Shown: in pieces, positions 8,685-17,816 of the stretch
Position numbering within the stretch: the stretch's first letter is position 1
Layout of the letters: each line of letters begins with the position of its first letter
Translations under genes and position numbers: made by a program
Assembly (NCBI RefSeq): GCF_003570885.1
Contig: NZ_QXJC01000001.1
Span: 1,116,001-1,180,000 of the forward strand
DNA: 64,000 nucleotides
Direction: 5' to 3'
Origin: Simplicispira hankyongi
GTDB lineage: Bacteria; Pseudomonadota; Gammaproteobacteria; Burkholderiales; Burkholderiaceae_C
Notes under the pieces: generated by a model
What the model was told of the DNA's origin: nothing
Databases searched by the model: none
The model's input: the letters and a program-made list of their open reading frames with translations, nothing else

Positions 8685-10385
8685 TCAATTTTTCGAGCTG
8701 CCTGCATATGCCGCGGCGTGCGCATGGGCACGCGCGCCGTGCGCTGCATGTTCCAGATGCTCGGCCAGCAAAGCGCGGGTGACGCCATTGGTCCAGCCAA
8801 AGCCGTCCTGCAAGGGGTATTCTCCGCCGCCGCCACCATGCGCCTCGCCGCACGGCAGCTCGCGCAGGGCGTACTTTTCCACCAGCTTGCCCTCGGCCTC
8901 GTAAACCTCGGCGACGGTGGTGAGCCAGCGGTGGGCGATGTCCTGCGCCAATGCGCCGTGTCCGTATGCGCTCAAACCGCGTATGCCCATCCATTGCAGC
9001 GGCGCCCAGCCGTTGGGGCGGTCCCATTGCTGGTCGCTGGCGCATTCCGTGGTCGCCAGCCCGCCTGGGGCCAGCAGGCGGGCGCGCACCGTGTTCGCCA
9101 TGGCGTCGGCCTGTGCTTGCTCGGCCAGGCCGACGAACAGCGGCGTCAGGCTGGCGGCGGTGAGACAGCTTCGGCGCTCGCCCTTGCGCCAGTCGTAGTC
9201 GAAGAAAGCGCCCTGCCCGGCATCCCAGCACAGCGAGAGCACCGCTTCGCGCCGCGCCTTTGCAAGCGCGGCATAGGACTCGCCCGCTGCCGCATCGCCC
9301 GCGCCATGGGACAGCACCGACAGCGTGGTTTCCAGTTTGTAGAGGAAAGCATTGAGGTCCACCGGCAGGATATCGGTGGTGCAGATAGCCGCCAATGTGG
9401 CGGCCGAAGCTGCGCGCACGTGGGTGCTTGAATGGTCCTGCGGTCCGAGCACAGCCTCTTCGGTCAGCCAGCGGCTGCTGAAGTCCCAGCCCGATTCGGC
9501 CGCGGCGCGCAAATTGCGGTAAACGTCCTGCGGCTCGCGCTGACCGGCGTGCGCAGTGGCCACGTCTTCCAGCCAGGACTCTTCGCGCGGCGTATCGCGA
9601 TCGTCCCAATAGCGGTTGAGTAGCACGCCGCCGGGCAGCCGCACCACGCGGCGCGCGGCCTGGCCATGGGCCAGTTCGTGCGCGCCGGCCATCCAGTACG
9701 CGTGCTCCTGCTGCAACTGGCCAATATGGTCCGCCGGGCTGGCCACGCCGTACTGGCCGGCGAGCTCCAGCATCAGCGCAAACACCGGCGGCTGCGAGCG
9801 ACTCAGGTAGTAGCTGCGCGTGCCGTTGGGCACAAACCCATAGGTGTCGATCAGGTAGGAAAAATTCGCCACCATGTCGCCCAGCAGCTCGCTGCGTCCG
9901 CTGGCGGCCAGGCCGACCATGGTGAAGTAGGAATCCCAGTAATAAAGCTCGCCAAAGCGCCCGCCTGGGACAACGTAGGGCTGCGGCAACTGCAAGGCCG
10001 AAGACCGCGCGGCGTGCTTGCGTGGGTGGCGGGTGAGCACGCTCCACAGCGCGTCGATATGCCCACACAGACTTTGGCCCGGCACCGATGCGTACTCGGA
10101 CTTGGCAAGCTTGCTGATTTTGAAATACCGGTGCACGAAGGCGGCAAGGTCGAAATCGGGCTTGCGGTGCTGGGCGCGGTAGGCCTCGAGGATGGCTGCC
10201 GGATCGGCGCGCGGCGCGCAATCGACAAAGGTTTTGCTGTCGCCAAACACACCGCCGCTTTGCACGGCAACAAACAGCTCCTGGTAGCGGTCGGCGGGCG
10301 AGAGCCGGTCAGGGGCCGGCGCCTTCGCTGCCTGGCGTTGGCGCTGGTTGCGCGAGGGCGCCTTGTGGAGGGTCTTGGCCTTCAT
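8685..10385 (-). CDS. treF: Alpha,alpha-trehalase (GH37), cytoplasmic
   Basis: A 566-residue glycoside hydrolase family 37 enzyme that splits trehalose into two glucose molecules. Trehalase signature 1, PGGRFGELYYWDSY, is at about residues 140-153. Signature 2, QWDRPNGWAP, is near residue 450, and the Gly-rich segment GGGGEY is near the C-terminus. There is no signal peptide; the N-terminus is basic and disordered, which fits a cytoplasmic TreF-type enzyme rather than periplasmic TreA. It ends 26 bp before the DUF3422 start. No other trehalose genes are nearby. Confidence 0.92.
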   Translation of the reverse strand: MKAKTLHKAPSRNQRQRQAAKAPAPDRLSPADRYQELFVAVQSGGVFGDSKTFVDCAPRADPAAILEAYRAQHRKPDFDLAAFVHRYFKISKLAKSEYASVPGQSLCGHIDALWSVLTRHPRKHAARSSALQLPQPYVVPGGRFGELYYWDSYFTMVGLAASGRSELLGDMVANFSYLIDTYGFVPNGTRSYYLSRSQPPVFALMLELAGQYGVASPADHIGQLQQEHAYWMAGAHELAHGQAARRVVRLPGGVLLNRYWDDRDTPREESWLEDVATAHAGQREPQDVYRNLRAAAESGWDFSSRWLTEEAVLGPQDHSSTHVRAASAATLAAICTTDILPVDLNAFLYKLETTLSVLSHGAGDAAAGESYAALAKARREAVLSLCWDAGQGAFFDYDWRKGERRSCLTAASLTPLFVGLAEQAQADAMANTVRARLLAPGGLATTECASDQQWDRPNGWAPLQWMGIRGLSAYGHGALAQDIAHRWLTTVAEVYEAEGKLVEKYALRELPCGEAHGGGGGEYPLQDGFGWTNGVTRALLAEHLEHAAHGARAHAHAAAYAGSSKN

Positions 10386-10425
10386 GGCAGGGTGGTGACA
10401 CGCTCTGGCCTGCCCTGCAGCCGCA

Positions 10426-12249
10426 TCATTTGAGCTCCAGCGGCGGGGTGGCGGAGAGCACTTCCTCCAGCGTGGTCAGGCCCTCGGCCACGCGCAGCGC
10501 ACCAGCAAGGCGCAACGGGCGCATGCCATCGTTGACGGCCTGGCGGCGCAGGGCGGAAATCGATGGCTCCTTGTTCAGTTCGTGCTTGAACTTGTCGGTC
10601 ACGCTGAGCAGTTCGTACAGGCCCATGCGCCCCCTGAAACCCGTCATGCGGCAATCCACACAGCCCACCGGCTTGAACGGCCGGTAGTCGCCCGAGAGCT
10701 TCCAGGGCTTGACGGCTTCGGCCAGGGCCTCCTGCGAGGCGGCTTCGTCGGGCTGCTTGCACTGCTTGCACAGCGTGCGCACCAGGCGCTGCGCCAGCAC
10801 ACCCAGCAGCGTGGCGTGGATCAGGTAGCTGGGAACCCCCAGTTCCATCAAGCGCGTGATGGCGCTGGGCGCATCGTTCGTGTGCAGGGTGGAGAACACC
10901 AGGTGCCCGGTGAGCGCCGCCTGCACCGCCATGTCGGCCGTGGGCAGGTCGCGGATTTCACCCACCATGATGATGTCCGGGTCCTGGCGCATCAGGGCGC
11001 GCACACCTTCCGAGAAACTGAAATCGAGCTGTGGCTGCACCTGTGTCTGGTTGAAGCTGGGTTCGATCATTTCGATCGGGTCTTCCACCGTGCTGACGTT
11101 GACCGCCTCCGTGGCCACGCGCTTGAGCGTGGAATACAGCGTGGTCGTCTTGCCCGAACCCGTGGGCCCCGTCACCAGAATCACACCGTGCGGGCGCTTG
11201 ATGAGCTCTTCCCAGCGTTTGGCGTCGTGGGGCGTAAAGCCCAGGGCGTCGAGGTCTTTCACCGCCGTATCGGGGTCGAAGATGCGCATCACCATCTTCT
11301 CGCCAAAGGCAGTGGGCAGCGTCGCCAGGCGCATTTCGACTTCGTCGCCGCGCTGGTTGCGCGTCTTGATGCGGCCATCCTGCGGGCGGCGCTTTTCCAC
11401 CACGTCCATGCGCCCGAGCAGCTTGACGCGTGCGACCATGGCGCTCATGACCCCCAGCGGCATCTGGTAGACCGGGTGCAGCACGCCGTCGATACGAAAG
11501 CGGATCACGCCCTGCTCGCGCCGGGGTTCGAGGTGGATGTCGCTGGCGCGCTGGTCAAAGGCGTACTGCCAGAGCCAGTCGACCACCTTGACCACGCCCT
11601 GGTCGTTGGCGTCGAGCTGCTTGTTGCTTTTGCCCAGTTCGACCAGTTGCTCGAAGTTGCTGGTGGCAGACTGCCCGCCCGACTTTTGCGCGGCCCGCAC
11701 CGACTTGGCCAGGGCAAAAAACTCGACCGTATAGCGCTGGATATCCAGCGGATTGGTCAGCACGCGGCGCACCGGGCGGCGCGCCTGGCGCTCGACTTCG
11801 CCCACCCAGTCGGTAATGAAGGGTTCGGCCGTGGCCACGACCACTTCCTTGAGGGTCACCTGCACCGGCAGCACCTTGTGCCGCTCGGCGTAGCTGGCGC
11901 TCATGGTGTCGGCCACCTTGCCCACGTCCACCTTGAGCGGATCAATGCGCAGGTAGTCGAGCCCCACGCGCTGGGCCAGGTACTGCGTGAGCATTTCGAT
12001 ATCGAGCGGCTTGCCGTCGCTGGCACGCGACATGGCCACGCTGTCGAGGCGCACCAGCGGGTGCTGGCTGCTCTCGGCCTGCGAACACCGCGCAATGGTG
12101 CGCGCGGCCTCCTCTTCGCTGATCACGCCATCGGCGCGCAGCCACTCGACAATGCGCCGCCACTGCAGCGGGCCGGCGGGGCGGTCCGCCTTGGCGGCGT
12201 GCGTGGGAGTGTGGGTGGCAGCGTGCGTAGCGGCGTGCGTAGAGGTCAT
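10426..12249 (-). CDS. Orphan GspE/PilB-type secretion ATPase
   Basis: A 607-residue type II/IV secretion-superfamily ATPase. It has an MshEN/GspE N-domain (about 60-200) and a core with Walker A GPTGSGKTTTLYS, followed by Asp box, Walker B and His box segments (VEDPIEMIE, RQDPDIIMVGEIRD, FSTLHTNDA). A zinc-binding CKQCKQ...CVDC pair lies near residue 530. The start is the ATG at 12249; the long upstream frame overlaps the next gene. The first 20 residues are a Thr-His-Ala-Ala repeat, not family sequence. No pilin, GspF or secretin genes are in the window, so the machinery it drives must be elsewhere. Confidence 0.9.
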   Translation of the reverse strand: MTSTHAATHAATHTPTHAAKADRPAGPLQWRRIVEWLRADGVISEEEAARTIARCSQAESSQHPLVRLDSVAMSRASDGKPLDIEMLTQYLAQRVGLDYLRIDPLKVDVGKVADTMSASYAERHKVLPVQVTLKEVVVATAEPFITDWVGEVERQARRPVRRVLTNPLDIQRYTVEFFALAKSVRAAQKSGGQSATSNFEQLVELGKSNKQLDANDQGVVKVVDWLWQYAFDQRASDIHLEPRREQGVIRFRIDGVLHPVYQMPLGVMSAMVARVKLLGRMDVVEKRRPQDGRIKTRNQRGDEVEMRLATLPTAFGEKMVMRIFDPDTAVKDLDALGFTPHDAKRWEELIKRPHGVILVTGPTGSGKTTTLYSTLKRVATEAVNVSTVEDPIEMIEPSFNQTQVQPQLDFSFSEGVRALMRQDPDIIMVGEIRDLPTADMAVQAALTGHLVFSTLHTNDAPSAITRLMELGVPSYLIHATLLGVLAQRLVRTLCKQCKQPDEAASQEALAEAVKPWKLSGDYRPFKPVGCVDCRMTGFRGRMGLYELLSVTDKFKHELNKEPSISALRRQAVNDGMRPLRLAGALRVAEGLTTLEEVLSATPPLELK

Positions 12250-12283
12250 GGCCGTATTTTGCGGCAGGTCAGGCGGTGGTTCG

Positions 12284-13057
12284 TTACAGCCGCACCGGCC
12301 GCAGCCCGCGCACCCAACGCGCCGTCGGCAGGCCCCAGCGCTGCTGTACGTCGGCGCAGCGCTCGGCCTGCTCGCCGCGCTTGAAGCGCGTGGGCGTGCG
12401 CTGGGCCAGCACCACGGTGTTGCCCTCGCGCGTGGGCTTGAACGCCCAGAGCGCATCTTCGCCAAAAGCCAAAGCCATCTTCTCCAGGCTCTGCACAAAA
12501 CTCGATCCGCGGCCAAACAGGTTGACGGTCATGCTGCCATCCTCGGTCAGCAGCGCGCGGCAGTCGGCGTAGAAGGCTTCGCTGTCGAGCACAGGGGCCG
12601 CAGCGTTGTCGTCGTACAAATCGACGGCCAGCCCATCCACCGTGCCCTGCCACATTGGGTTTTTGATCTCCTCGCCCGCATCGGCCAGCACCACGCGCAG
12701 CTTGGGGCCGTCAGGTGGCAGCTTGAACCAGGCGCGGCACACGGCCAGCACCTGCGGATTGAGCTCGATGGCGGTGGTGCACAGGCGCAATTTCTTGTGG
12801 CAAAACTTGGTGATGGCCCCGGCCCCCAGGCCAAGCTGCATGGCGTGGCGCTCGCGCACGCTGGCCGGGTCAATGAACAGCAGCCAGGCCATCATGCGCT
12901 GGATGTATTCGAGTTCCAGGTCGAAGGGCGCGGCCATGCGCATGGAGCCCTGAATCCAGGGCGTCCCCAGGTGCAGGTGGCGCACATCGCCATCGTCGGA
13001 GACGCTGACTTCGGGCAGTGGGGAAGGGGCGGCGGAGCGGGATCGGGTGGAAACCAT
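12284..13057 (-). CDS. Spermidine-synthase-like protein
   Basis: A 257-residue Rossmann methyltransferase-fold protein. The nucleotide-binding glycines are in QLGLGAGAITKF, the acidic residue follows in IELNPQVL, and an aspartate-rich DGLAVDLYDD segment follows. This matches SpeE-like proteins often annotated as fused or truncated spermidine synthase. The N-terminal beta domain of true spermidine synthases is short or absent, so polyamine synthesis is uncertain. The ATG at 13057 was preferred over 13120 because the added 21 residues are unlike the family. It lies 34 bp upstream of the GspE-like gene. Confidence 0.75.
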   Translation of the reverse strand: MVSTRSRSAAPSPLPEVSVSDDGDVRHLHLGTPWIQGSMRMAAPFDLELEYIQRMMAWLLFIDPASVRERHAMQLGLGAGAITKFCHKKLRLCTTAIELNPQVLAVCRAWFKLPPDGPKLRVVLADAGEEIKNPMWQGTVDGLAVDLYDDNAAAPVLDSEAFYADCRALLTEDGSMTVNLFGRGSSFVQSLEKMALAFGEDALWAFKPTREGNTVVLAQRTPTRFKRGEQAERCADVQQRWGLPTARWVRGLRPVRL

Positions 13058-13074
13058 CAGGCAAAAATAGTAGA

Positions 13075-13605
13075 TCAGATCAGGCCGTGGGCGGCAAACA
13101 CGCTGGCCCAGGCCGCGCATTTGCGCTCAAAGCTCCAGGCGGCGTGGGCCGGACTGGTGGAAGGAAGGCGGTAGCTGGCCATTGTCGGCTTCTCGCGGCC
13201 CAGCCCGGCAAGCGCCGATTGCACTACCGCCGCATGCCGCGCACTCTCGCCACCATTGTGGGCGATGGCGGCCAGGCGCGGGCACAGCGCCGCAAGGCGG
13301 GAGAAATCGTTGCGCTGGCCGTGGCGGATCGCCGCGTCCAGGCTGCCGCTGCGTTCGCAGGCGGCGTACACATCCCACAGGCCCAGGCCCCGCGCCAGCA
13401 GCCAGGCGCAGCGCCCGGCGTAGTCGTGCGCGCCGGGCTGCGGGTGCTGCGGCCACAGCGCGGCCAACAGGGGCCAGAACTGGTTGCGCGGGTGGGCGTA
13501 GTACTGCTGGGACTGCAACGAGGCGACGCTGGGAAAGCTGCCCAGCACCAGCAGCACGGTGCCTGGCCCGACGACCGGCGCCAGGCCGGTGTGCAGCTGA
13601 GGCAT
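13075..13605 (-). CDS. Uracil-DNA glycosylase superfamily, DNA-deoxyinosine glycosylase type
   Basis: About 176 residues from the ATG at 13605 (MPQLHTGLAPV). The family motif is LGSFPSVASLQSQQYYAHP (starting near residue 20), followed by NQFWPLL; a second active-site region NGG...H and the late segment LPSTSPAHA match the UDG superfamily 6 (hypoxanthine/deoxyinosine excision) and MUG-like enzymes. It should remove deaminated adenine from DNA. An in-frame ATG at 13659 would add 18 residues encoded by the dispersed repeat; I consider that start less likely. Confidence 0.85.
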   Translation of the reverse strand: MPQLHTGLAPVVGPGTVLLVLGSFPSVASLQSQQYYAHPRNQFWPLLAALWPQHPQPGAHDYAGRCAWLLARGLGLWDVYAACERSGSLDAAIRHGQRNDFSRLAALCPRLAAIAHNGGESARHAAVVQSALAGLGREKPTMASYRLPSTSPAHAAWSFERKCAAWASVFAAHGLI

Positions 13606-13635
13606 GGGGCTTGGCGTATTTTTTGCTACTCTATT

Positions 13636-13692
13636 AATAGCTGCTAACGCTTTACTCATAAGCGCTATAGGCCATTTTTCATTAAATTTTCC
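13636..13692 (+). repeat. Dispersed repeat copy 3
   Basis: AATAGCTGCTAACGCTTTAC, then TCATAAGCGCTATAGGCCAT and a TTTTTCATTAAATTTTCC tail. It lies between the DNA glycosylase gene and tatD, both on the minus strand. The TatD C-terminus (MKNGL and stop) is read from the GGCC/A-T tail. Confidence 0.9.
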
Positions 13693-14498
13693 AGCTTAGG
13701 CAAGGCCGCTTGCGCATTGCGGCAAGTTTGCTCGGCCAGCGCCTGGGCTGTCTCGCCGCGAAGCTGGGCCAGCAATTGGGCAATGCGCGGCAGCTCGCCC
13801 GGCTCGTTGCGCGCCTGGGGCGCGCCAGCGTCGCGCTCGGCGGCGCTGCGGTAGAGCCAGTGCGGCGGAATATCGGGCGCGTCGGTCTCCATCACGATGG
13901 CTTCGGGCGGCAGCGCCTGGGCCAGTCGGCGCACCTGCAGCGCACGGTCAAACGTGAGCGTGCCGCCAAAACCGAGCTTGAATCCCATGCCAACCAAGCG
14001 TCGGGCCTGCTGTGCGCTCCCATTGAAGGCATGGGCAATGCCACCCGGCACCGGCACCTCACGCAGCGCCTTGAGCACGCGGTCCACCGAGCGGCGCACA
14101 TGCAGCAGCACGGGCAAATCAAAGCGCCGTGCCAGGCGCAGTTGCGCGCGCAGCAGGGCCTCCTGGTGGTCGGCATCGAGTTCGGGCACGAAGTAGTCGA
14201 GCCCGATTTCGCCCACTGCCACCAGCGCCGGGTCGCGCTGACCCGCGTCCAGCACGCATTCGAGCGCCTGCAGATCGGCCTCGCCCGCACCGGGCGAGCA
14301 CAGCGGGTGGATCCCCAGCGCGTAGCTGTCGCCGTAGCGATGCGCCAGACCCCGTACCGCTTCGAAGTTGTGCACGTCCACCGCCGGAATCACGATGTGG
14401 CCGACACCGCGCTCGCGGGCACGCTGGCGCACAGCATCGACGTCATGCGCGAACTCACGCGCGTCCAGGTGGCAGTGGGTGTCGATCCAGAGGGGCAT
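13665..14498 (-). CDS. TatD-family metal-dependent hydrolase
   Basis: A 277-residue TIM-barrel amidohydrolase-like nuclease of the TatD/YcfH family. The metal ligands THCHLD are at about residues 6-11, AVGEIGLDYF near 98, LLHVR near 135 and the terminal metal aspartate in METDAPDIPP near 215. These are 3'-5' DNases or related phosphodiesterases. The start ATG at 14498 (MPLWIDTHCHLD) matches the family; upstream in-frame codons extend into the divergent promoter region. The C-terminal residues and TAG stop come from the dispersed repeat. Confidence 0.9.
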   Translation of the reverse strand: MPLWIDTHCHLDAREFAHDVDAVRQRARERGVGHIVIPAVDVHNFEAVRGLAHRYGDSYALGIHPLCSPGAGEADLQALECVLDAGQRDPALVAVGEIGLDYFVPELDADHQEALLRAQLRLARRFDLPVLLHVRRSVDRVLKALREVPVPGGIAHAFNGSAQQARRLVGMGFKLGFGGTLTFDRALQVRRLAQALPPEAIVMETDAPDIPPHWLYRSAAERDAGAPQARNEPGELPRIAQLLAQLRGETAQALAEQTCRNAQAALPKLENLMKNGL

Positions 14499-14594
14499 CG
14501 CAAACATCATGCCGCAAGTGCCTGCAGCAGCTCCCTGGGCATGCTGCTTTGGCGTACTCTCCGAGCGCATGTACCCTGTGTACACCCGATCACC

Positions 14595-15356
14595 ATGTTT
14601 CACAGCCTTCTACTTTCCCTTGGGCGAGCGCTGGCACGCTATCTGTCGCAGCCGCACACCAGCATCCAGACCGGCATGCCCACGGACCGCGCAGCGCTCG
14701 CACAACAACTGCAACCGGGCGACGTGCTGCTCATAGAAGGCAACAGCCGTGTCTCCACCGTCATCAAGTACTTCACACAGTCCACCTGGTCGCATGCGGC
14801 ATTCTTTGTCGGCCCGCAACTCGGCGGGTTCAACGCGCTCGGTGAGCCGTATCTGCTCATCGAGGCGGACATGCTTGACGGTGTCTGCAAACGCCCTTTG
14901 TCGCATTACTACACCTACCCGACGCGTATCTGCCGTCCCATCGGCCTGAGTGCTACCGACCTGCAGCAAGTGCTGATGGAAATCACCAGCAAGCTGGGGG
15001 CGCAGTACGACCTACGGAATGTCTTCGACCTGGCACGCTACTTTTTGCCGGCCCTGCCAGTGCACGGGCTTTGGCGCCGGCGCCTGCTGGCCCTGGGCAG
15101 TGGCGACCCAACGCGTGCCATTTGTTCTTCGCTGATTGCCGAGGCGTTTCAAAGCGTTGGCTACCCCTTGCTGCCCACCATCACCGTGGATCGCCAGGAA
15201 GACCCGGAACGCCACCACGCGGTGACCGAGACCATTTTCCATATCCACGACCGCCGGCTGTTTGCGCCTCGCGATTTCGATGTCTCACCCTATTTCGAGA
15301 TTGTCAAACCCACACTGACCGAGGATTTTGATTTCCACCAGATCCATTGGGGGTAG
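14595..15356 (+). CDS. YiiX/YaeF-like permuted papain-fold amidase
   Basis: A 253-residue protein with the permuted NlpC/P60 (papain-like) fold: GDVLLIEGNSRVSTVIKYFTQ, then WSHAAFFVG carrying the catalytic His, and later RAICSSLIAEAF carrying the catalytic Cys. This His-before-Cys order defines the C92/DUF830 group. Likely a lipid- or peptide-directed amidase or thioesterase. No signal peptide is evident, although the N-terminus is moderately hydrophobic. It is transcribed divergently from tatD, so 14499-14594 must hold both promoters. Confidence 0.8.
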   Translation: MFHSLLLSLGRALARYLSQPHTSIQTGMPTDRAALAQQLQPGDVLLIEGNSRVSTVIKYFTQSTWSHAAFFVGPQLGGFNALGEPYLLIEADMLDGVCKRPLSHYYTYPTRICRPIGLSATDLQQVLMEITSKLGAQYDLRNVFDLARYFLPALPVHGLWRRRLLALGSGDPTRAICSSLIAEAFQSVGYPLLPTITVDRQEDPERHHAVTETIFHIHDRRLFAPRDFDVSPYFEIVKPTLTEDFDFHQIHWG

Positions 15357-15525
15357 CCACCAGCACGATTGAAGGAGTGTTGGGAGGCCAGGCAGCCCAT
15401 TTTTCTGCTGCCCCGAGTTGGGTGAACGGATATCCTGGCCTGCGCGCTTTGGCTCACCACGGAAAAATGAGCGCTGCACCCTCAAGCGCCTTCCCCACCG
15501 TCCCCGCCTCTACGGGCCGAAGGAT

Positions 15526-16269
15526 TCAATCCGAAGCGTCCTGAAGCCGTCCCGCCACCAGCCGCAGCACCCGGTCGCAGCGCGCCGCCAGGGTTTCGTC
15601 GTGCGTCACCAGGACAAAGGCCGTGCCCTGCTCGCGCGCCAGTTGCAGCATGTGCTGGAACACGCCCTCGGCGGTGCTGCGGTCGAGGTTGCCGGTGGGC
15701 TCGTCGGCCAGCACGCAGGCGGGGCGCGTGACCAAGGCACGCGCAATCGCCACGCGCTGTCGCTCGCCGCCCGAGAGCTCGGCCGGGCGGTGCTGCACGC
15801 GCTCGCTCAGCCCTACCTGGGCCAGCATCTGCGCGGCCTGGCGCGTGCATTCCTCGTACGGCAGGCGGCGAATACGCAGCGGCATGGCGACGTTGTCGAG
15901 CGCACTGAACTCGGGCAGCAAATGGTGGAACTGGTAGACGAAGCCCAGGTGCTGGTTGCGCAAAGCGCCCTGCTCGGCGGCAGAGCGCCGCGCCAGGTCC
16001 TGCCCTAGGAGCTGCACATTGCCGGACGTGGGCGCATCGAGCGCACCCATCAGGTGCAAGAGCGTGCTCTTGCCCGAGCCCGAGGCGCCCACGATCGCCA
16101 GCGTTTCGCCGGCGTACACATCAAGGTCCACACCTTGCAGCACGGTCACGTCCAGGCGCCCTTCGGTGAAGCGCTTGGTCAGGCCACGGGCTTGCAAGAC
16201 AACATCATTTTTCAAGCCTTTTTTGCCTCCAGCGCTTGCCCCATATGCGTCAACAGCTATATTATTCAT
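15526..16269 (-). CDS. lolD: Lipoprotein-releasing ABC transporter ATPase LolD
   Basis: A 247-residue ABC ATPase that powers extraction of lipoproteins from the inner membrane by LolC/E. Walker A is [11 protein letters not shown], the signature is [15 protein letters not shown], and Walker B is [12 protein letters not shown]. The start at 16269 overlaps the lolC stop by 8 bp, as expected for a coupled pair. About the first 22 residues ([20 protein letters not shown]) are read from a copy of the dispersed repeat, and the conserved ABC sequence starts only at [11 protein letters not shown]. The true family N-terminus has therefore been extended or replaced. Confidence 0.93.
   Translation of the reverse strand: MNNIAVDAYGASAGGKKGLKNDVVLQARGLTKRFTEGRLDVTVLQGVDLDVYAGETLAIVGASGSGKSTLLHLMGALDAPTSGNVQLLGQDLARRSAAEQGALRNQHLGFVYQFHHLLPEFSALDNVAMPLRIRRLPYEECTRQAAQMLAQVGLSERVQHRPAELSGGERQRVAIARALVTRPACVLADEPTGNLDRSTAEGVFQHMLQLAREQGTAFVLVTHDETLAARCDRVLRLVAGRLQDASD
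16205..16262 (-). repeat. Dispersed repeat copy 4, encoding the LolD N-terminus
   Basis: On the minus strand: ATAGCTGTTGACGCATATGG, then GGCAAGCGCTGGAGGCAAAA and a GGCTTGAAAAATG tail. It begins exactly at the lolC stop and runs through the first codons of lolD in frame. Confidence 0.8.
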
Positions 16270-17518
16270 AGCGCAATGCCTCTGCAGGGTTGACGCGGCT
16301 GGCACGCCAGCTCGGGTACAGCGTGGCGACAAAGGCCAGCACCAGCGAGATCAGCGCGATCGGCACGATGTCGCTCTGCTGCGGGTCGCTCGGCATCTTG
16401 CTGATGAGGTAGATGTCCTTGGGCAAAAAGCTCGCGTGCAGCAGGTGCTCGATGGCCGGCACGATCACGTCGATGTTGAAGGCGATCCCCAGGCCCAGCA
16501 GCAGGCCGGCCAAGGTGCCGATCACGCCCACCATGGCGCCCTGCACGACAAAAATTCCCATGATGCTGCGCGGGCTCGCGCCGAGCGTGCGCAGGATGGC
16601 GATGTCCGCGCGCTTGTCCTGCACCGTCATCACCAGGGTGGAGACGAGGTTGAACGCCGCCACCGCGACGATGAGCGTGAGGATGATGAACATCATGCGT
16701 TTTTCGACCTGCACCGCCGCGAACCAGGTGCGGTTCTGCTGAGTCCAGTCGCGAATCAGGAGGTTGCCGCTGAGCGTGCCGGCCAGTTGCTGCGCCACAT
16801 CGCGCGCCTGGTGCAGGTCGGTGAGGCGCAGGCGCACGCCGGTCGGGCCCTCCAGCCGGAAGATGCGCTCGGCATCCTCGATGTGCAGCAGCACCAGCGT
16901 CGAGTCGTACTCGTAGTGGCCCGAGTTGAAAGTGCCCGCCACGGTCACCTGTTTGAGGCGCGGCACCACGCCCGCTGGCGTCACCTGGCCGGACGGCACG
17001 ATCAGCGTGACCAGATCGCCCACTTCCACGCCCAAGTCGCGCGCCAGCTCGACGCCCAGCACCACCTTGAACGAGCCCGGCGTCAGCTTCGCGATCGCCG
17101 CCGCGTTGGTGCTGGCAAGGTCCGTCACCTCGGCTTCGTGCGCCGGGTCGATGCCGCGCACCAGGGCGCCCTTCATGTCTTCGCCACGCGCCAGCAGCGC
17201 CTGGGAAGACACAAAGGGTGCCGCGCCAATCACCTGCGGATTGCGCCGCGCCTCCTGCATGGTGAGCTGGGGGTCGGCCATGGCCGCGCCGCCCGGGGCG
17301 AAGATTTCGATGTGCGAGACCACGCTGAGCATGCGGTCGCGCACCTCTTTCTGAAAGCCGTTCATCACCGAGAGCACGATGATCAGCGCCGCCACCCCGA
17401 GCGCAATGCCCAGCATGGACACACCCGAGATGAAGGAGATGAAGCCGTTGCGGCGCGTGGCACGGCCAGCACGCGTATAGCGCCAGCCGAGCGCCAGTTC
17501 GTAGAGCGTGCTATGCAC
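16262..17518 (-). CDS. lolC: Lipoprotein-releasing system permease LolC/LolE
   Basis: A 418-residue inner-membrane FtsX-family permease with four membrane helices: one after residue 25 ([20 protein letters not shown]), a large periplasmic domain, and three near the C-terminus. It forms the LolCDE lipoprotein exporter with LolD. The best start is GTG at 17518 ([18 protein letters not shown]), because the family N-terminus is [11 protein letters not shown]; no Shine-Dalgarno sequence is obvious. This start lies inside the left terminal inverted repeat of the 267-bp element, so the 5' leader of the operon is element sequence. Confidence 0.9.
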   Translation of the reverse strand: MHSTLYELALGWRYTRAGRATRRNGFISFISGVSMLGIALGVAALIIVLSVMNGFQKEVRDRMLSVVSHIEIFAPGGAAMADPQLTMQEARRNPQVIGAAPFVSSQALLARGEDMKGALVRGIDPAHEAEVTDLASTNAAAIAKLTPGSFKVVLGVELARDLGVEVGDLVTLIVPSGQVTPAGVVPRLKQVTVAGTFNSGHYEYDSTLVLLHIEDAERIFRLEGPTGVRLRLTDLHQARDVAQQLAGTLSGNLLIRDWTQQNRTWFAAVQVEKRMMFIILTLIVAVAAFNLVSTLVMTVQDKRADIAILRTLGASPRSIMGIFVVQGAMVGVIGTLAGLLLGLGIAFNIDVIVPAIEHLLHASFLPKDIYLISKMPSDPQQSDIVPIALISLVLAFVATLYPSWRASRVNPAEALRYE

Positions 17519-17769
17519 TTTTACATACCCGCGAAAGCCGGGAAAAGGTCCGGCAACAAGACGCAGGACACGCCGCGGTATGGACACCGCAAGTGGCCTG
17601 CAACGCAGTGGCAGGGCCTTTTCCCGGCTTTCCCGAAGGGTTGGGCAGCCAGGCCAGCGCCCGCAGCGTTGCGCCGTTTGGCAAGGCGCGGGCCTTGCCT
17701 GCGCGTCGCGTCTTGCGCTCACTGGCCTGGCTGCCCAACGCGGGTATGTAAAAGTGCATAGCACGCTCT
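17503..17769. repeat. 267-bp structured element with 31-bp perfect terminal inverted repeats
   Basis: The left arm 17503-17533 is the exact reverse complement of 17739-17769 (motif GTGCTATGCACTTTTACATA). Inside are two further perfect inverted repeats: 17533-17548 with 17617-17632 (16 bp, core AAGCCGGGAAAAGG) and 17640-17657 with 17722-17739 (18 bp, core GGGCAGCCAGGCCAG). A small hairpin GGCAAGGC/GCCTTGCC lies at 17680-17699. Together they can form one long stem closing two arms. No transposase or direct target repeats are visible. It lies between the divergent lolC and PGM-like genes and holds the probable lolC start codon. Origin unknown: MITE-like element, structured RNA and inverted duplication of the lolC leader are all possible. 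Confidence 0.85.
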
Positions 17770-17816
17770 CGGATTTGCATGAGTGCGCGATTGTGCCCCG
17801 GCGCACAATTGCGGGC

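Noticed and set aside
13606-13659. Upstream start for the DNA glycosylase (MSKALAAINRV)
   Set aside because: These codons are read from the dispersed repeat and lie before the usual family N-terminus; kept as an alternative only.
15357-15525. 169-bp gap between the YiiX-like gene and lolD
   Set aside because: Short inverted bits (GGCCAGG/CCTGGCC) and a small open frame are present, but none is long or conserved enough to call a terminator or gene.
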